Assembly: GCA_019873655.1 (NCBI GenBank) | Contig: JAIOAU010000014.1 | Location: 1-64,000 of the forward strand | DNA from: Chloroflexota bacterium | Lineage (GTDB): Bacteria; Chloroflexota; Anaerolineae; Anaerolineales; Villigracilaceae | Length of the DNA stretch: 64,000 bases | Direction: 5' to 3' | Position numbers and translations under genes: made by a program | Part shown: piece by piece, positions 8,607 through 19,949 of the stretch | Layout: each line of letters begins with the position of its first letter | Numbering within the stretch: position 1 is the first letter of the stretch | The notes under the pieces: model-generated | Told to the model about the DNA's origin: nothing | Database searches by the model: none | Seen by the model: the letters and a program-made list of their open reading frames with translations, nothing else

Positions 8607-9802
8607 TGGCGAATCCTCTCGAAGAGGCCGCGCAGGCGGACGCCCAGGGTGTGCTGGCGCGGCTCGGCTTCGAAGACCAGGCGCTCGTAATGCGAGAGCA
8701 TGATTTGGGTGGTGCGCTCGATGGCGTACTGTTGGGCGGCGGCGCGCCCGGCCTGCCCCATTTTCTTGCGCAAGTCGGCGTCCAGGCACAGGCGGGTCAA
8801 TTTGGCGGCGAAGGCGGCCTGGTCTTCGCGGGCCAGGAATCCGGTGACGTTGTTTACCACCGTGTCGCCCACGCCGACCGATTCGACGCCCATCACCGGC
8901 AGGCCGGCGCCCATTGCCTCGATCACCGAGAGCGGGTGCACCTCGGTCACCGAGGCGGTGACGAAGATGTCGCACATGGAGAGATAGGCCGGGACGCGCT
9001 CATAGGGCACCATGCCAAGGAAGCCGACCCGGCCCGTCAATCCCAATTCGTTGGCCAGGCGTTTGAGATCGGCCTCTTCCGGCCCGCTGCCCAGGATGAG
9101 CAGGGTGGCGTTCTCTACAGCCTCCGCAACCCCGGCGAAGGCCCGGAGCAGGAAGGGTAGATTCTTTTCGGGCGCCACCCGCCCGGCGTAGACCAGCAAC
9201 AAGTCTTCGGGCTTGAAGCCGAATTCCGCCCGGCAGTCTTTGCCGCAATATTCGACGAAGCGCTTGATCTCCACGCCGTTGGGGACGATTTCGATGTGAC
9301 AGTCAACGCCCAGCCGCCGCAAAACGCCCGCCATGCCCTTCGAGGGCGAGATGACCAGGTCCATGGCGTTGCAAAAGGCCGGCATGTAGGTTTGGAGAAA
9401 GGTGTTGCTGATCTCATCCGGCAGAATGGGCAGATAGGTCTGGGCGTACAAGTCGTAGCGGGTGTGGTTGGTAAAGACGAGGGGGATGCGCAGGGGCCGG
9501 CAATAGCGCAGGGCGAGCCGTCCGCTCAGGAAGGGGTGATGGACGTGCACCACGTCCATCGTCTGCAATAGACGGCGGGCGTTGCGGCTGTAGGTGAAAT
9601 TCAGATAATAGCCGGTGTCCGCCAGCGGCAGGCCGGGGGAGCGGATGATGTTGGTCTCGTCATCTTTGTAGTCCAGGTCGCCGAAGGTGAAGACGAACAC
9701 TTCGTGGCCGGCCTGTTCCAGATAACGTTTGTTGAGCGAAATATAATTGGTGATGCCGCTCACGTGCGGCTTGTACACATCTGCCATCATGCCGATTCGC
9801 AT
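8603..9802 (-). CDS. GT4-type glycosyltransferase
   Basis: This GT-B fold transferase of 399 residues probably makes a glycolipid or other glycoconjugate. The N-terminus (MRIGMMADVYKPHVSGI) is the acceptor-domain glycine loop of the GT4 family, followed by VHVHHPFLSG. The nucleotide-sugar half has VYAGRVAPEKNLPFLLRAF and the E-x7-E motif near VTEVHPLSVIEAMGAGLPVMG. It resembles diacylglycerol glucosyltransferases and other lipid glycosyltransferases, but the substrate is not readable. It is the first gene of the five-gene minus operon and is divergent from the orphan gene at 9906. Confidence 0.88.
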   Translation of the reverse strand: MRIGMMADVYKPHVSGITNYISLNKRYLEQAGHEVFVFTFGDLDYKDDETNIIRSPGLPLADTGYYLNFTYSRNARRLLQTMDVVHVHHPFLSGRLALRYCRPLRIPLVFTNHTRYDLYAQTYLPILPDEISNTFLQTYMPAFCNAMDLVISPSKGMAGVLRRLGVDCHIEIVPNGVEIKRFVEYCGKDCRAEFGFKPEDLLLVYAGRVAPEKNLPFLLRAFAGVAEAVENATLLILGSGPEEADLKRLANELGLTGRVGFLGMVPYERVPAYLSMCDIFVTASVTEVHPLSVIEAMGAGLPVMGVESVGVGDTVVNNVTGFLAREDQAAFAAKLTRLCLDADLRKKMGQAGRAAAQQYAIERTTQIMLSHYERLVFEAEPRQHTLGVRLRGLFERIRQ

Positions 9803-9857
9803 GGCTCACCTCGCTGACTACATGTTAAGTCAAGGAAGAGGGTCTGTCAAGGTGGGG

Positions 9858-9863
9858 TATAAT
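9858..9863 (+). promoter_or_regulatory. -10 element upstream of the orphan pair
   Basis: A TATAAT hexamer lies 42 bases before the ATG at 9906 in the divergent gap, with GAGG just ahead of the start as a ribosome-binding site. No convincing -35 is seen. Confidence 0.4.
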
Positions 9864-9905
9864 TGCGGCGTTTCAAAGCAAAACGTATCCGCAACCGAGG
9901 CTTGG

Positions 9906-11495
9906 ATGGCAAGTACTTCCCTCACCTTATCCGAAGACTACTGGCGCAATTTGCAGTTCGGCGAAAAGGACCTGGAATTCGTCAGTACCTACCTCTTCGA
10001 ACACGAAACGCCGCTCACCGAGAAGGAAATTCTGCCCGTCTTGCTCGAGGAACGCCTGCGCCTCGAGCAGGAGGCCTTGCGCAAACAGCGCCAGGGAAGC
10101 GGCAAATTGTATCTGCCGAAGGAGCGGTATCAAACCGGCGAGACGCTGGTTTTCCCGGCTCTAGAATGGAAGAGCGGCAAGGTGATCGGCGTCCGGCCGG
10201 GGGTGAATCCGGCGCTGGGCGAGTTCGAGGTCATCGAAGTCGAGTTCGCCGACGGCAGCCGCAAGCAGTTCGCGGCCGGGCTGGAGGCGCACGCCCTGAA
10301 CGCGCCGCCGGAGTCGCCGCAGGAAGAACAACAGAGCCTCGAAGCGATTCTTGGCCGGTACGAAGCGGAACTGACCCGCAAACTGGTCGCCGCGCTGGAA
10401 GCCGACCCCAATCTGGTCTGGATTGCCGGCCGCTGGTTCCCGCGCGCCCTGCTGGTGGAGGTCAACCTCGGCCATCTGAACCTGGCCGAAGCGGTGCTGG
10501 ACGAGGCCAAAGGACAGCCGCTGCCGACCTCGGCCCTGCTTGAGCAGGTCGAACTGCCGGCCGATGTCAATCCCAAGTTGCTCGAATTCTCGATGAACCT
10601 GGCGCTGCAGGAGGACGAGCGCTTCGACGAGGTCGGGCCGGCCGGGGAGGTGCTCTGGTGTCTGCGCCGCCTCGAACCGCCGGATGTGCAGCAAATTCCG
10701 CCCTCCTTGCGGTATGTTCCGCTGGAATACGACGCCTCTTTGTTGACCGATGAAATGCGCGCCCTGGAGGCCGAACTCGACGATGAGTTGAGCGAGATCG
10801 AACCGCCGGCTGTCCTCCCCGAGGAAGTCACGGTCAGCCTTTCCTATCCGCACTGGCGGGCGGGGACTCTGCCCCTTTCGGCGCGTATGCGCGGCCTCTT
10901 CCCGACCGCCTACGTCACCCCGCGCGTCCGCTTCACGATCGTGGACGGCGTCACCAATCAAGAAATGCCGGCCTGGGTGGTGCGCCAGCACGGCTATGTG
11001 GCCGGTCTGGGCGACCTGTATCGCAAGCACGGCGTCATTCCGGGCAGTCTCATCACCGTCCGCCGCAGCAAGAAGCCCGGCCAGGTCATCCTGCAGGCGC
11101 GGGTGCATCGTCCCATGCGCGACTGGGTGCGGACGGTGCTGGTGGGCAGCGACGGCGGCATCGTCTTTGCCACCCTCAAACAGAATCTGACCTGCGAATT
11201 CAATGAACGCATGGTGATCGCCGTCCCCGATGTCGAGGGCGTGGATCAGGCCTGCGCCCGCCTGACGGCCGAAAAACCGCCCTTCGAAAATCTGGCGCTG
11301 GGCATGCTGCGCGAACTGAGCAAACTCAATGTCCAGGGACATGTACATGCTCAAGAACTCTACTCGGCCCTCAACATCGTGCGGCGCTGTCCGCCTGCGC
11401 CGCTCCTGGCCTGGCTGGCGAGCCGCAAGGACATCAAGCACGTTGGCGATTTGCATTTCCGTCTGACCGAGTCGCAGGAGGCCAGCGATGACTGA
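9906..11495 (+). CDS. uncharacterised 529-residue protein with winged-helix-like segments
   Basis: I do not recognise a named family. The protein is soluble and highly charged with no signal peptide or membrane segment. The N-terminal 60 residues (DYWRNLQFGEKDLEFVSTYL, then a long charged helix) precede a small beta-rich region. Two stretches look like winged-helix units: around residues 185-245 (TSALLEQVELPADVNPKLLE) and at the C-terminus (HAQELYSALNIVRRCPPAPL). The start at 9906 is chosen because upstream codons overlap the divergent gene and GAGG precedes it. It overlaps the next gene by 8 bases. A nucleic-acid-related role is only a guess. Confidence 0.75.
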   Translation: MASTSLTLSEDYWRNLQFGEKDLEFVSTYLFEHETPLTEKEILPVLLEERLRLEQEALRKQRQGSGKLYLPKERYQTGETLVFPALEWKSGKVIGVRPGVNPALGEFEVIEVEFADGSRKQFAAGLEAHALNAPPESPQEEQQSLEAILGRYEAELTRKLVAALEADPNLVWIAGRWFPRALLVEVNLGHLNLAEAVLDEAKGQPLPTSALLEQVELPADVNPKLLEFSMNLALQEDERFDEVGPAGEVLWCLRRLEPPDVQQIPPSLRYVPLEYDASLLTDEMRALEAELDDELSEIEPPAVLPEEVTVSLSYPHWRAGTLPLSARMRGLFPTAYVTPRVRFTIVDGVTNQEMPAWVVRQHGYVAGLGDLYRKHGVIPGSLITVRRSKKPGQVILQARVHRPMRDWVRTVLVGSDGGIVFATLKQNLTCEFNERMVIAVPDVEGVDQACARLTAEKPPFENLALGMLRELSKLNVQGHVHAQELYSALNIVRRCPPAPLLAWLASRKDIKHVGDLHFRLTESQEASDD

Positions 11496-11922
11496 GGCCA
11501 AGAAATTCAGCCTGATCAAGCCGACCATCGAAACGCCTTTTCACGTTGACTTCGAGTGGTGGAAACAGAACGACCGCAACTGGCACGTCGAACTGCGCGA
11601 TTTGTTGTGCCCGGAGCATCAGCAGGCCTTTGCCGACCTGCCCGAAGACCAACTCATTGACTGGGTGGATCCCGAGACGGCGGAAGTGCATCCAATGGAT
11701 GGCTTGCAAAACGCCTTGGTGACCCACTGCGCCCGCCAGGAAGGATTCATCGGCGCCCAGACGACTCTGGTGGACGCCGTCTTCCGTCTGCTGCTCTCGA
11801 ACGGCAACGCGCCGCTCTCGGCGGCCGAACTGGGACGGCGGCTGGGACGCCCGCCCGAAATCATCCTGCGCACCCTTTCGGGTCCGCACGTCTACAAGGG
11901 TATCCGTCCGGTCAGTGAATGA
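11488..11922 (+). CDS. uncharacterised 144-residue partner protein
   Basis: This small soluble protein has no name I recognise. Its start overlaps the end of the 529-residue gene by 8 bases, so the two are almost certainly translationally coupled. The C-terminal 50 residues (FRLLLSNGNAPLSAAELGRR, then LGRPPEIILRTLSG) read like a winged-helix DNA-binding unit with a sensor-type beta hairpin at GPHVYKGIRPV. The N-terminal part is rich in W, D and E (FEWWKQNDRNWHVELRDLLC). It ends 22 bases before the tRNA-Arg gene. Confidence 0.75.
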   Translation: MTEAKKFSLIKPTIETPFHVDFEWWKQNDRNWHVELRDLLCPEHQQAFADLPEDQLIDWVDPETAEVHPMDGLQNALVTHCARQEGFIGAQTTLVDAVFRLLLSNGNAPLSAAELGRRLGRPPEIILRTLSGPHVYKGIRPVSE

Positions 11923-11944
11923 GCAGGAATCTTCCTCGAATCTG

Positions 11945-12017
11945 GCCCCTGTAGCTCAACGGATAGAGCGCCTGCCTTCTAAGCAGTCGGTTGTGGGTTC
12001 GAATCCCGCCAGGGGCG
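11945..12017 (+). tRNA. tRNA-Arg (anticodon TCT)
   Basis: The acceptor arms GCCCCTG (11945-11951) and CAGGGGC (12010-12016) pair fully, and the D arm GCTC...GAGC and T arm GTGGG-TTCGAAT-CCCGC are canonical. The anticodon loop CTTCTAA (11976-11982) gives TCT, which reads AGA and AGG. The outermost pair of the anticodon stem is C-T rather than a Watson-Crick pair. No CCA is encoded. The gene is on the same strand as the coding pair upstream. Confidence 0.95.
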
Positions 12018-12068
12018 CTGTGCTTAATGGTGTCAGGTACCGTTTTTATTTCGAAAGGAAAATGTGAT

Positions 12069-12596
12069 ATGGGAAACGAAAGAACAGGATTGATCAAATT
12101 CAAGGGCCAGGATGCAACCGTCATCGGCCCGGACCTTCGGCCTGGGGACGAAGCCCCCGAGTTCACCGTCCAGACCCTCGACTGGTCGCCGTTTTCCGGT
12201 CTGGCGGGGACGCAGGGCAAGGTGCGCATCATCGCCGCCGTTCCCTCCCTCGACACCGAGGTCTGCGACCGCGAGACGCGCCGCTTCAACATGGAAGCCG
12301 CCGCGCTGGGCGACGATATCGCCATCCTGGTCATCAGCACCGACCTGCCCTTTGCCCAGAAGCGCTGGTGCGGCGCGGCGGGCGTGGACCAGGTCATCGT
12401 GCTTTCTGACCACATGAATACCGACTTCGGCGTGAAGTACGGCTGTCTTATCAAAGAGGCCCGCATCCTGCGCCGGGCGGTTTTCGTCGTCAACCGCCAG
12501 GGGAAGATCACCTATGCGGCCTACATGCCGGCCCTGGGCGAAGAACCCGATTACGCTGCCGTGCTGGCCGCGGCCCGTTCCGCTCTGACCGAGTGA
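12069..12596 (+). CDS. tpx: thiol peroxidase (Tpx-type peroxiredoxin)
   Basis: This atypical 2-Cys peroxiredoxin has 175 residues and reduces hydroperoxides using thioredoxin-type reductants. The peroxidatic site SLDTEVCDRETRRFN and the resolving Cys in KRWCGAAG have the spacing of the Tpx family, and GDEAPEF near the N-terminus is typical. The start at 12069 follows an AAAGGA ribosome-binding site. It is followed 10 bases later by hsp20 and then lon, so it probably belongs to a stress-response operon. A TGTCAGGTACC stretch just upstream (about 12030) has no assigned role. Confidence 0.92.
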   Translation: MGNERTGLIKFKGQDATVIGPDLRPGDEAPEFTVQTLDWSPFSGLAGTQGKVRIIAAVPSLDTEVCDRETRRFNMEAAALGDDIAILVISTDLPFAQKRWCGAAGVDQVIVLSDHMNTDFGVKYGCLIKEARILRRAVFVVNRQGKITYAAYMPALGEEPDYAAVLAAARSALTE

Positions 12597-12606
12597 GGAG
12601 GCTTTC

Positions 12607-13004
12607 ATGTCCGTTCAGGTTTGGCACGCCGCCCCCTCTCAGGCGCGTTCGCGCGCCTCGATCCAGGCCATTGGCTGGCAAGTGCGCCTGCACGCTTATT
12701 CCTGGAGCCCGCCCACCGACGTCTATGAGACCGATGACAGTTATATCGTGCGGGTCGAAGTGGCGGGGATGTCGCGCTCCGATTTTTCGATTACGGTCGA
12801 CAAAGAACACCTGGTCATCAGCGGCGTGCGCAGCGACACCCCCGAGCGCCGCGCCTATCATCAGATGGAAATCCGTTTCGGCGAATTCAGCACGGCCGTG
12901 GAAACGCCGCCCGACGCCGATATTTCCAAGACCGAGGCCGAGTACGCCGATGGTTTCTTGACCGTGATTCTGCCGAAAATCAAAGCCGTTCGAATTCAAG
13001 CCTC

Positions 13005-13008
<4 letters not shown>
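12607..13008 (+). CDS. small heat-shock protein (Hsp20/alpha-crystallin)
   Basis: This holdase chaperone of 133 residues has a short N-terminal arm and an alpha-crystallin domain (about 37-125). Its start is [20 protein letters not shown] and its signature is [12 protein letters not shown]. The C-terminal tail is only a few residues and has the IxI-like motif IKAVRI. The TGA stop overlaps the ATG of lon (ATGA), which couples a holdase to a protease in translation. The start has GAGGAGG-like sequence upstream. Confidence 0.92.
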
Positions 13009-15597
<2,589 letters not shown>

Positions 15598-15620
<23 letters not shown>

Positions 15621-15945
15621 AGATGACCGCACCATGCTGACGCTGCTCCAGACCCTCCTGACCATCGAGGGTTTCGAGCCGGTTGCCATTTTGGAGAAGC
15701 CCGGCGACCTGATCGAAAACATTCGTCTCGAAAAACCGCAGGCGATCCTGCTGGACGTCAACCTGGGAAACCGGGACGGCATCGAGATCGTCCGCCAGAT
15801 CCGCGCTGTGCCGGAACTGCAGTCGGTGCGGGTGATCATGACCTCGGGCCTGCCGCGCGCCGACGAGTGCCTCGCCGCCGGCGCCGACGATTTTCTGCTC
15901 AAACCTTACATGCCCGACGATTTGATCAAACGCCTCCGCCGCTGA
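15598..15945 (+). CDS. single-domain response regulator
   Basis: This receiver-only protein of 115 residues has AEDD acidic residues, the acceptor Asp in [13 protein letters not shown], a switch Ser/Thr in VIMTSG and Lys in FLLKPY. The start at 15598 is preceded by GGAGGGG at 15581-15587 and lies inside the 3' end of lon, 23 bases before its stop. Linking a receiver to lon by overlap suggests that phosphorylation could affect protein-quality control, but no output partner is visible. Confidence 0.87.
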
Positions 15946-15961
15946 GCCGTCCTCTTGTGTC

Positions 15962-16390
15962 GTGAGCGCCTTGCTGATCCGCGAATTCCGTTTTCCCCAG
16001 GATTATCCGGCCGTTTACGCCTTGTGGTCGGCGGCGGGCGCGGGAATCCAACTGCGCCGCTCCGATGAGCCGGAGGAGATCGCCAAGAAACTGACCCGCG
16101 ACCCCGACCTGTTCCTGGTGGCCGAGGCCGACGGCCAAATCGTCGGCGCGGTGCTGGGCGGCTTCGACGGCCGCCGCGGCCTGGTCTATCATCTGGCGGT
16201 CGACGCCGCCTGCCGCGAGCAGGGCATCGGCAGCCGCTTGATGGACGAACTGGAGTCCCGTCTGCGCGCCAAGGGCTGTATCCGCTGCTACTTGCTGGTC
16301 ACCGTGGACAATGTCCCCGCCATGCGCTTCTACGAGCGGCGCGGCTGGAAACGCATGGACACGGTCTACACCTACGGCAAGGACCTCTGA
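15962..16390 (+). CDS. GNAT family N-acetyltransferase (RimI-like)
   Basis: This single GNAT domain of 142 residues has the acetyl-CoA loop in VDAACREQGIGSRLMDELE and the C-terminal VTVDNVPAMRFYERRGWKRM typical of ribosomal-protein or small-molecule acetyltransferases. The start is GTG at 15962, 16 bases after the receiver gene. The substrate is unknown. It lies upstream of efp but is separated from it by a promoter-like region. Confidence 0.85.
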   Translation: MSALLIREFRFPQDYPAVYALWSAAGAGIQLRRSDEPEEIAKKLTRDPDLFLVAEADGQIVGAVLGGFDGRRGLVYHLAVDAACREQGIGSRLMDELESRLRAKGCIRCYLLVTVDNVPAMRFYERRGWKRMDTVYTYGKDL

Positions 16391-16427
16391 CCACCTGCAA
16401 CCCTACCCATTCCGGCGCAAGCAGTAG

Positions 16428-16433
16428 TATAAT
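16428..16433 (+). promoter_or_regulatory. -10 element for efp
   Basis: A TATAAT hexamer lies 43 bases before the efp start, in an 86-base gap. The ribosome-binding site is AAGGAAG just ahead of the ATG. Confidence 0.4.
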
Positions 16434-16476
16434 CCCGCCCGTTTGCATCCTATATTGTTGAGTAAGGAAGTTTCTT

Positions 16477-17040
16477 ATGCCCATGATCGATGTCAATGAC
16501 CTTCGCAAAGGCGTCACCTTTGAGTTGGATGGCAATCTCTTCAAGGTGATCGAATACAGCCATCACAAACCCGGCCGCGGCAACGCCACCATCCGCGTCA
16601 AGGCCCGCAACCTGCGCACCGGCGCCACTCTGGAAAAGACTTTCATCTCTGGCAACCAGGTCGAGGAGGCTCGCCTCGATTTTCACAACGTCCAATATCT
16701 CTACAACGATGGCGAGTACTACTACTTCATGGACAACGAGACCTTCGAACAGCCGGCGGTCAAAGCCGAAGTCCTGGGCGATTCGGCCGGCTACCTCAAA
16801 GAAGGCATGGAGTGCAAACTCACCTTCTACAAAGGCGAAGCCCTGGATGTCGAACTGCCCCTGACGGTGGATATGAAGGTCGTCCAGGCCGAGGTGGCCG
16901 TGCGCGGCGATACCGCCACGGGCGTGACCAAAAAGGTGCGGGTCGAGACCGGCCTCGAGGTCCAGTGCCCGAACTTCGTCAAAGAGGGCGACATCATCCG
17001 CATCGACACGCGCACCGGCGCTTACGTCACGCGTGTGTGA
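16477..17040 (+). CDS. efp: elongation factor P
   Basis: EF-P binds ribosomes stalled at polyproline and helps form the peptide bond. The 187-residue length and three-domain order (KOW-like, OB, OB) are normal. The tip of the domain I loop, HKPGRGN, carries Arg at position 34 instead of the Lys seen in EpmA-modified proteins. No earP, epmA or similar modification gene is seen in this window, so the modification state is open. The C-terminal signature is VRVETGLEVQCPNFVKEGD. A strong terminator follows at once. Confidence 0.97.
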   Translation: MPMIDVNDLRKGVTFELDGNLFKVIEYSHHKPGRGNATIRVKARNLRTGATLEKTFISGNQVEEARLDFHNVQYLYNDGEYYYFMDNETFEQPAVKAEVLGDSAGYLKEGMECKLTFYKGEALDVELPLTVDMKVVQAEVAVRGDTATGVTKKVRVETGLEVQCPNFVKEGDIIRIDTRTGAYVTRV

Positions 17041-17048
17041 GACGGGAG

Positions 17049-17079
17049 AATCCCGCAGGGAAAGCCTGCGGGATTTTAT
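17049..17079 (+). terminator. rho-independent terminator after efp
   Basis: A perfect 11-bp stem (17049-17059 with 17065-17075), loop GAAAG, is followed by TTTAT. It lies 9 bases after the efp stop. Confidence 0.8.
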
Positions 17080-17086
17080 CAAGGCC

Positions 17087-17407
17087 ATGAAAACGCCCGC
17101 CGGAACCGAATGCTCCCAATTTTACGGGGATTATTTTCGCGGCCGCAACCGAGAGGAGTGCCGCCTGCTCGGCCCTTCCTGGACCCGCGACCTGTGCCGC
17201 GTCTGCCCCGTCCCGGCCATCGAGCGGGCGAACGCTTGCGAGCACATGCGCTTGCGTCCCCGCGTCGTCCGCCCGCTGACGGCGGGCCTGCAGCGCCGCG
17301 TCAGGGTGGAGGCCTATTGCGAGCGGACGGGGCGGGCCGGATTCGACCCCCACATTGGCTGCGGCGACTGTCATCCCCTGCCGTCTGCTTTCGAAGTCAA
17401 AGAGTGA
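17087..17407 (+). CDS. small Cys-rich protein of unknown function
   Basis: This protein has 106 residues, starting at ATG 17087. It has at least eight Cys, including CRVCP, CEHM, YCERTG and CGDCHP. They are spaced like a small metal-binding (zinc or Fe-S) fold, although the spacing matches no family I can name. The N-terminus is TPAGTECSQFYGDYFRGRNR. No signal peptide or membrane segment is visible. The start is unusually close to the efp terminator, so expression may depend on read-through or on an unseen promoter. It is followed 15 bases later by the HAD-DinB gene. Confidence 0.6.
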   Translation: MKTPAGTECSQFYGDYFRGRNREECRLLGPSWTRDLCRVCPVPAIERANACEHMRLRPRVVRPLTAGLQRRVRVEAYCERTGRAGFDPHIGCGDCHPLPSAFEVKE

Positions 17408-17422
17408 CCCCCTCCTGAACAA

Positions 17423-18604
17423 ATGAAAATCACCCTGCTCCTCGATCTCGACGACACCCTGCTCGACACCAACATCCAGGAGTTCGCCCCGGCTTATTTT
17501 TCCTCCCTGTCGAGCGCCCTGGCCGAATTTGTCTCCCCGGATGTCATGCTGCCCGCCTTGATGGGCGGCACCAAGGCGATGATGCTCAACACCGACCCGG
17601 CCCTGACCCTGCGCCAGGTCTTCGACGACTATTTCTTTCCACGCCTGGGAATCGAGCGCGAGGCGCTGCAGCCAGCCATCGAGCGCTACTATGATGAAGT
17701 CTTCCCGTCCATTCAGCGGGTGACGCGGCAGCGCCCGGGCGCAATCGCCTTCGTCGAATGGGCCTTCGAGCGCGGTCACCGCGTGGCTGTGGCGACCAAT
17801 CCTTACTTTCCGCTCAAGGCGGTCCATCACCGCTTGCGCTGGGCCGGTTTGCCGCCCGAGCGTTATCCCTTTGCCCTCATCTCATCCTATGAGACCTTCC
17901 ATTTCACAAAAGAGGCCGGGGCGTATTTCTACGAATTTCTGGGGCAACTCGGCTGGCCCGATGACCCGCTCGTGATGGTCGGCAACGATTTGGATATGGA
18001 CCTCCTGCCGGCGCTGAAGGTCGGCTTGCCGGTCTTTTGGGTGCGCGACGGCAAAGAGGAAGCCCATCCCGAAATCCCGCAAGGCGGCTTTGACGACCTG
18101 CGCGCCTGGCTCGAAGCGGCCGACCCGCAGACACTTTGCCCCTCCTTCGAGACGCCGCCGGCCTGCCTGGCGGCCCTGCGCGCCGCGCCGGCGGCCATCG
18201 CCTCCCTGACCGCCGACCTGCCTCCCGAACGCTGGCAGTGTCAGCCCGCCCCCGGCGAGTGGTGTCTGACGGAGATTTTGTGCCACCTGCGCGATGTCGA
18301 TCGGGACGTCCACCTGGCGCGCCTGCGGCGGGTGCTGACCGAGGACAATCCCTTCCTGCCCGCCGAGATGACCGACCGCTGGGTGGAAGAGCGCGGCTAC
18401 GCCCGCCAGCAAGGGCGCGACGCCCTCGAAGGCTTCATCGCCGTCCGCAAAGAATTGCTGACCCTGCTCGACGCCCTCGAACCCGACGCCTGGGCGCGCC
18501 CGGCGCGGCATGCCATCTTCGGCCCGGCCAGCCTGCTCGAGTTGGTCCGCTTCATCGCCGAACATGACCGCGCCCACATTCAGCAAGTCTTCAAGACGCG
18601 CTGA
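17423..18604 (+). CDS. HAD hydrolase fused to a DinB-like domain
   Basis: The N-terminal half (about 1-230) is a HAD phosphatase: motif I LDLDDTLLDTN, a motif II-like AVATNPYFP and the acidic motif MVGNDLDMDLLPAL. The C-terminal half (about 255-393) is a DinB/YfiT-type four-helix bundle (PGEWCLTEILCHLRDVDRDV...IAEHDRAHIQQV), whose three His are the usual metal ligands. Both parts look complete. DinB-like proteins are often thiol-dependent transferases, but the fusion partner gives no clear substrate. A strong terminator follows. Confidence 0.85.
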   Translation: MKITLLLDLDDTLLDTNIQEFAPAYFSSLSSALAEFVSPDVMLPALMGGTKAMMLNTDPALTLRQVFDDYFFPRLGIEREALQPAIERYYDEVFPSIQRVTRQRPGAIAFVEWAFERGHRVAVATNPYFPLKAVHHRLRWAGLPPERYPFALISSYETFHFTKEAGAYFYEFLGQLGWPDDPLVMVGNDLDMDLLPALKVGLPVFWVRDGKEEAHPEIPQGGFDDLRAWLEAADPQTLCPSFETPPACLAALRAAPAAIASLTADLPPERWQCQPAPGEWCLTEILCHLRDVDRDVHLARLRRVLTEDNPFLPAEMTDRWVEERGYARQQGRDALEGFIAVRKELLTLLDALEPDAWARPARHAIFGPASLLELVRFIAEHDRAHIQQVFKTR

Positions 18605-18643
18605 CTTTTCTCTCGTCCGCATCCCTTTGGCATCCCGCGTGTT

Positions 18644-18679
18644 ATAACGTCCAGACAAAACCTGGACGTTATTCTTTTT
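18644..18679 (+). terminator. rho-independent terminator before fabF
   Basis: A perfect 11-bp stem (18644-18654 with 18662-18672), loop ACAAAAC, is followed by a T-rich tail (TCTTTTT). It ends the HAD-DinB unit. Confidence 0.85.
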
Positions 18680-18698
18680 GCCAAAGGAGAAGACGTTT

Positions 18699-19940
18699 AT
18701 GCGCATTCGAGTCGTCGTCACCGGCCTGGGCTGCATCAGCCCGTTGGGGCTGGACTGGGCAGAGACCTGGCAGGCGCTGCTGGCGGGAAAATCAGGCGTC
18801 GGGCCGATCACACAGTTCGACGCTTCCGGCTTCGAGACGCGCATCGCCGCCGAAGTCAAGGGCTTCGACGCCGCGGCGCTGTTCGGCGGGCGCGAGGCCC
18901 GGCGGATGGACCGCTTCACCCAGTTTGCCCTGGCCGCCTCGCTCGAAGCCGTCAAGGACGCCGGTTTGAATATCTCCGACTCCAACCGCGACCGAATCGG
19001 GGCGGTCATCGGGACGGGAATCGGCGGCGTGCATACCCTGGTCGAGAATCTGAAAGTGCTGCAGGAGCGCGGCCCGGCGCGGGTCAGCCCGTTCCTCGTC
19101 CCCATGATGCTGGCCGACAGCGCCGCCGGGATGGTCGCCATCCAGTTGGGTCTCCGCGGCCCGAATATGGCAGTAGTCACGGCCTGCGCCACCGGCTCGA
19201 ATGCCATCGGCGAAGCGGCCGAAGTGATTCGGCGCGGGGCCGCCGACGTCGTCCTGGCCGGCGGCGCGGAGGCGTCCATCCTGCCGATCGCCGTGGCCGG
19301 GATGGGCGTCATCGGGGCGCTTTCCACCCGCAACGACGAGCCGCAGCGCGCCTCGCGCCCCTTCGACAAGAATCGCGACGGCTTCGTGATGGGCGAAGGC
19401 GCTGCGATTTTGGTCCTCGAGTCGCTCGACCACGCCCGTCGCCGCGGCGCCCGCATCCTGGCCGAACTGACCGGCTACGGAACGTCCGACGACGCCTATC
19501 ACGTCTCGGCCCCGGCCGAGGACGGCGCCGGCGCGGCCCTCAGCATGCAGTGGGCGCTCGATGACGCCGGCCTACGGGCGCAGGACATCTCCTACATCAA
19601 CGCCCACGGCACCTCCACGCCGCTCAACGACAAATCCGAAACCGCGGCCATCAAGTCGGTCTTCGGCGAGCACGCCTACCGCGTCCCGGTCTCCTCGACC
19701 AAGTCCATGGTCGGCCACTTGCTGGGGGCTTCAGGCGCGCTCGAGGCGGCCGTCGCCGTACAGACCATCGTGGATGGCATCGCGCCGCCGACCATCAACT
19801 ACGAAACCCCCGACCCCGAATGCGATCTCGATTACATCCCCAATCAGGCCCGCCGTTTGGACGTGAAGCACGTCATGTCCAATTCGTTCGGCTTCGGCGG
19901 ACACAACGCTACGCTGATTTTCAGCCGCTTGACAGAATAG
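18699..19940 (+). CDS. fabF: beta-ketoacyl-ACP synthase II (FabF)
   Basis: This condensing enzyme of fatty-acid elongation has 413 residues. The Cys-His-His triad is at C163 (TACATGSNA), H303 ([11 protein letters not shown]) and H340 (SMVGHLLGA). The start at 18699 follows AAAGGAG and matches the family N-terminus ([13 protein letters not shown]). fabH begins 9 bases downstream, so the two ketosynthases are co-transcribed; other fab genes are not in the window. Confidence 0.96.
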   Translation: MRIRVVVTGLGCISPLGLDWAETWQALLAGKSGVGPITQFDASGFETRIAAEVKGFDAAALFGGREARRMDRFTQFALAASLEAVKDAGLNISDSNRDRIGAVIGTGIGGVHTLVENLKVLQERGPARVSPFLVPMMLADSAAGMVAIQLGLRGPNMAVVTACATGSNAIGEAAEVIRRGAADVVLAGGAEASILPIAVAGMGVIGALSTRNDEPQRASRPFDKNRDGFVMGEGAAILVLESLDHARRRGARILAELTGYGTSDDAYHVSAPAEDGAGAALSMQWALDDAGLRAQDISYINAHGTSTPLNDKSETAAIKSVFGEHAYRVPVSSTKSMVGHLLGASGALEAAVAVQTIVDGIAPPTINYETPDPECDLDYIPNQARRLDVKHVMSNSFGFGGHNATLIFSRLTE

Positions 19941-19949
19941 GAGGGCAAA

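Noticed and set aside
12018-12050. TGTCAGGTACC stretch as an insertion-sequence end
   Set aside because: Only one copy with no inverted partner or transposase nearby; a chance or relic match cannot be told apart.
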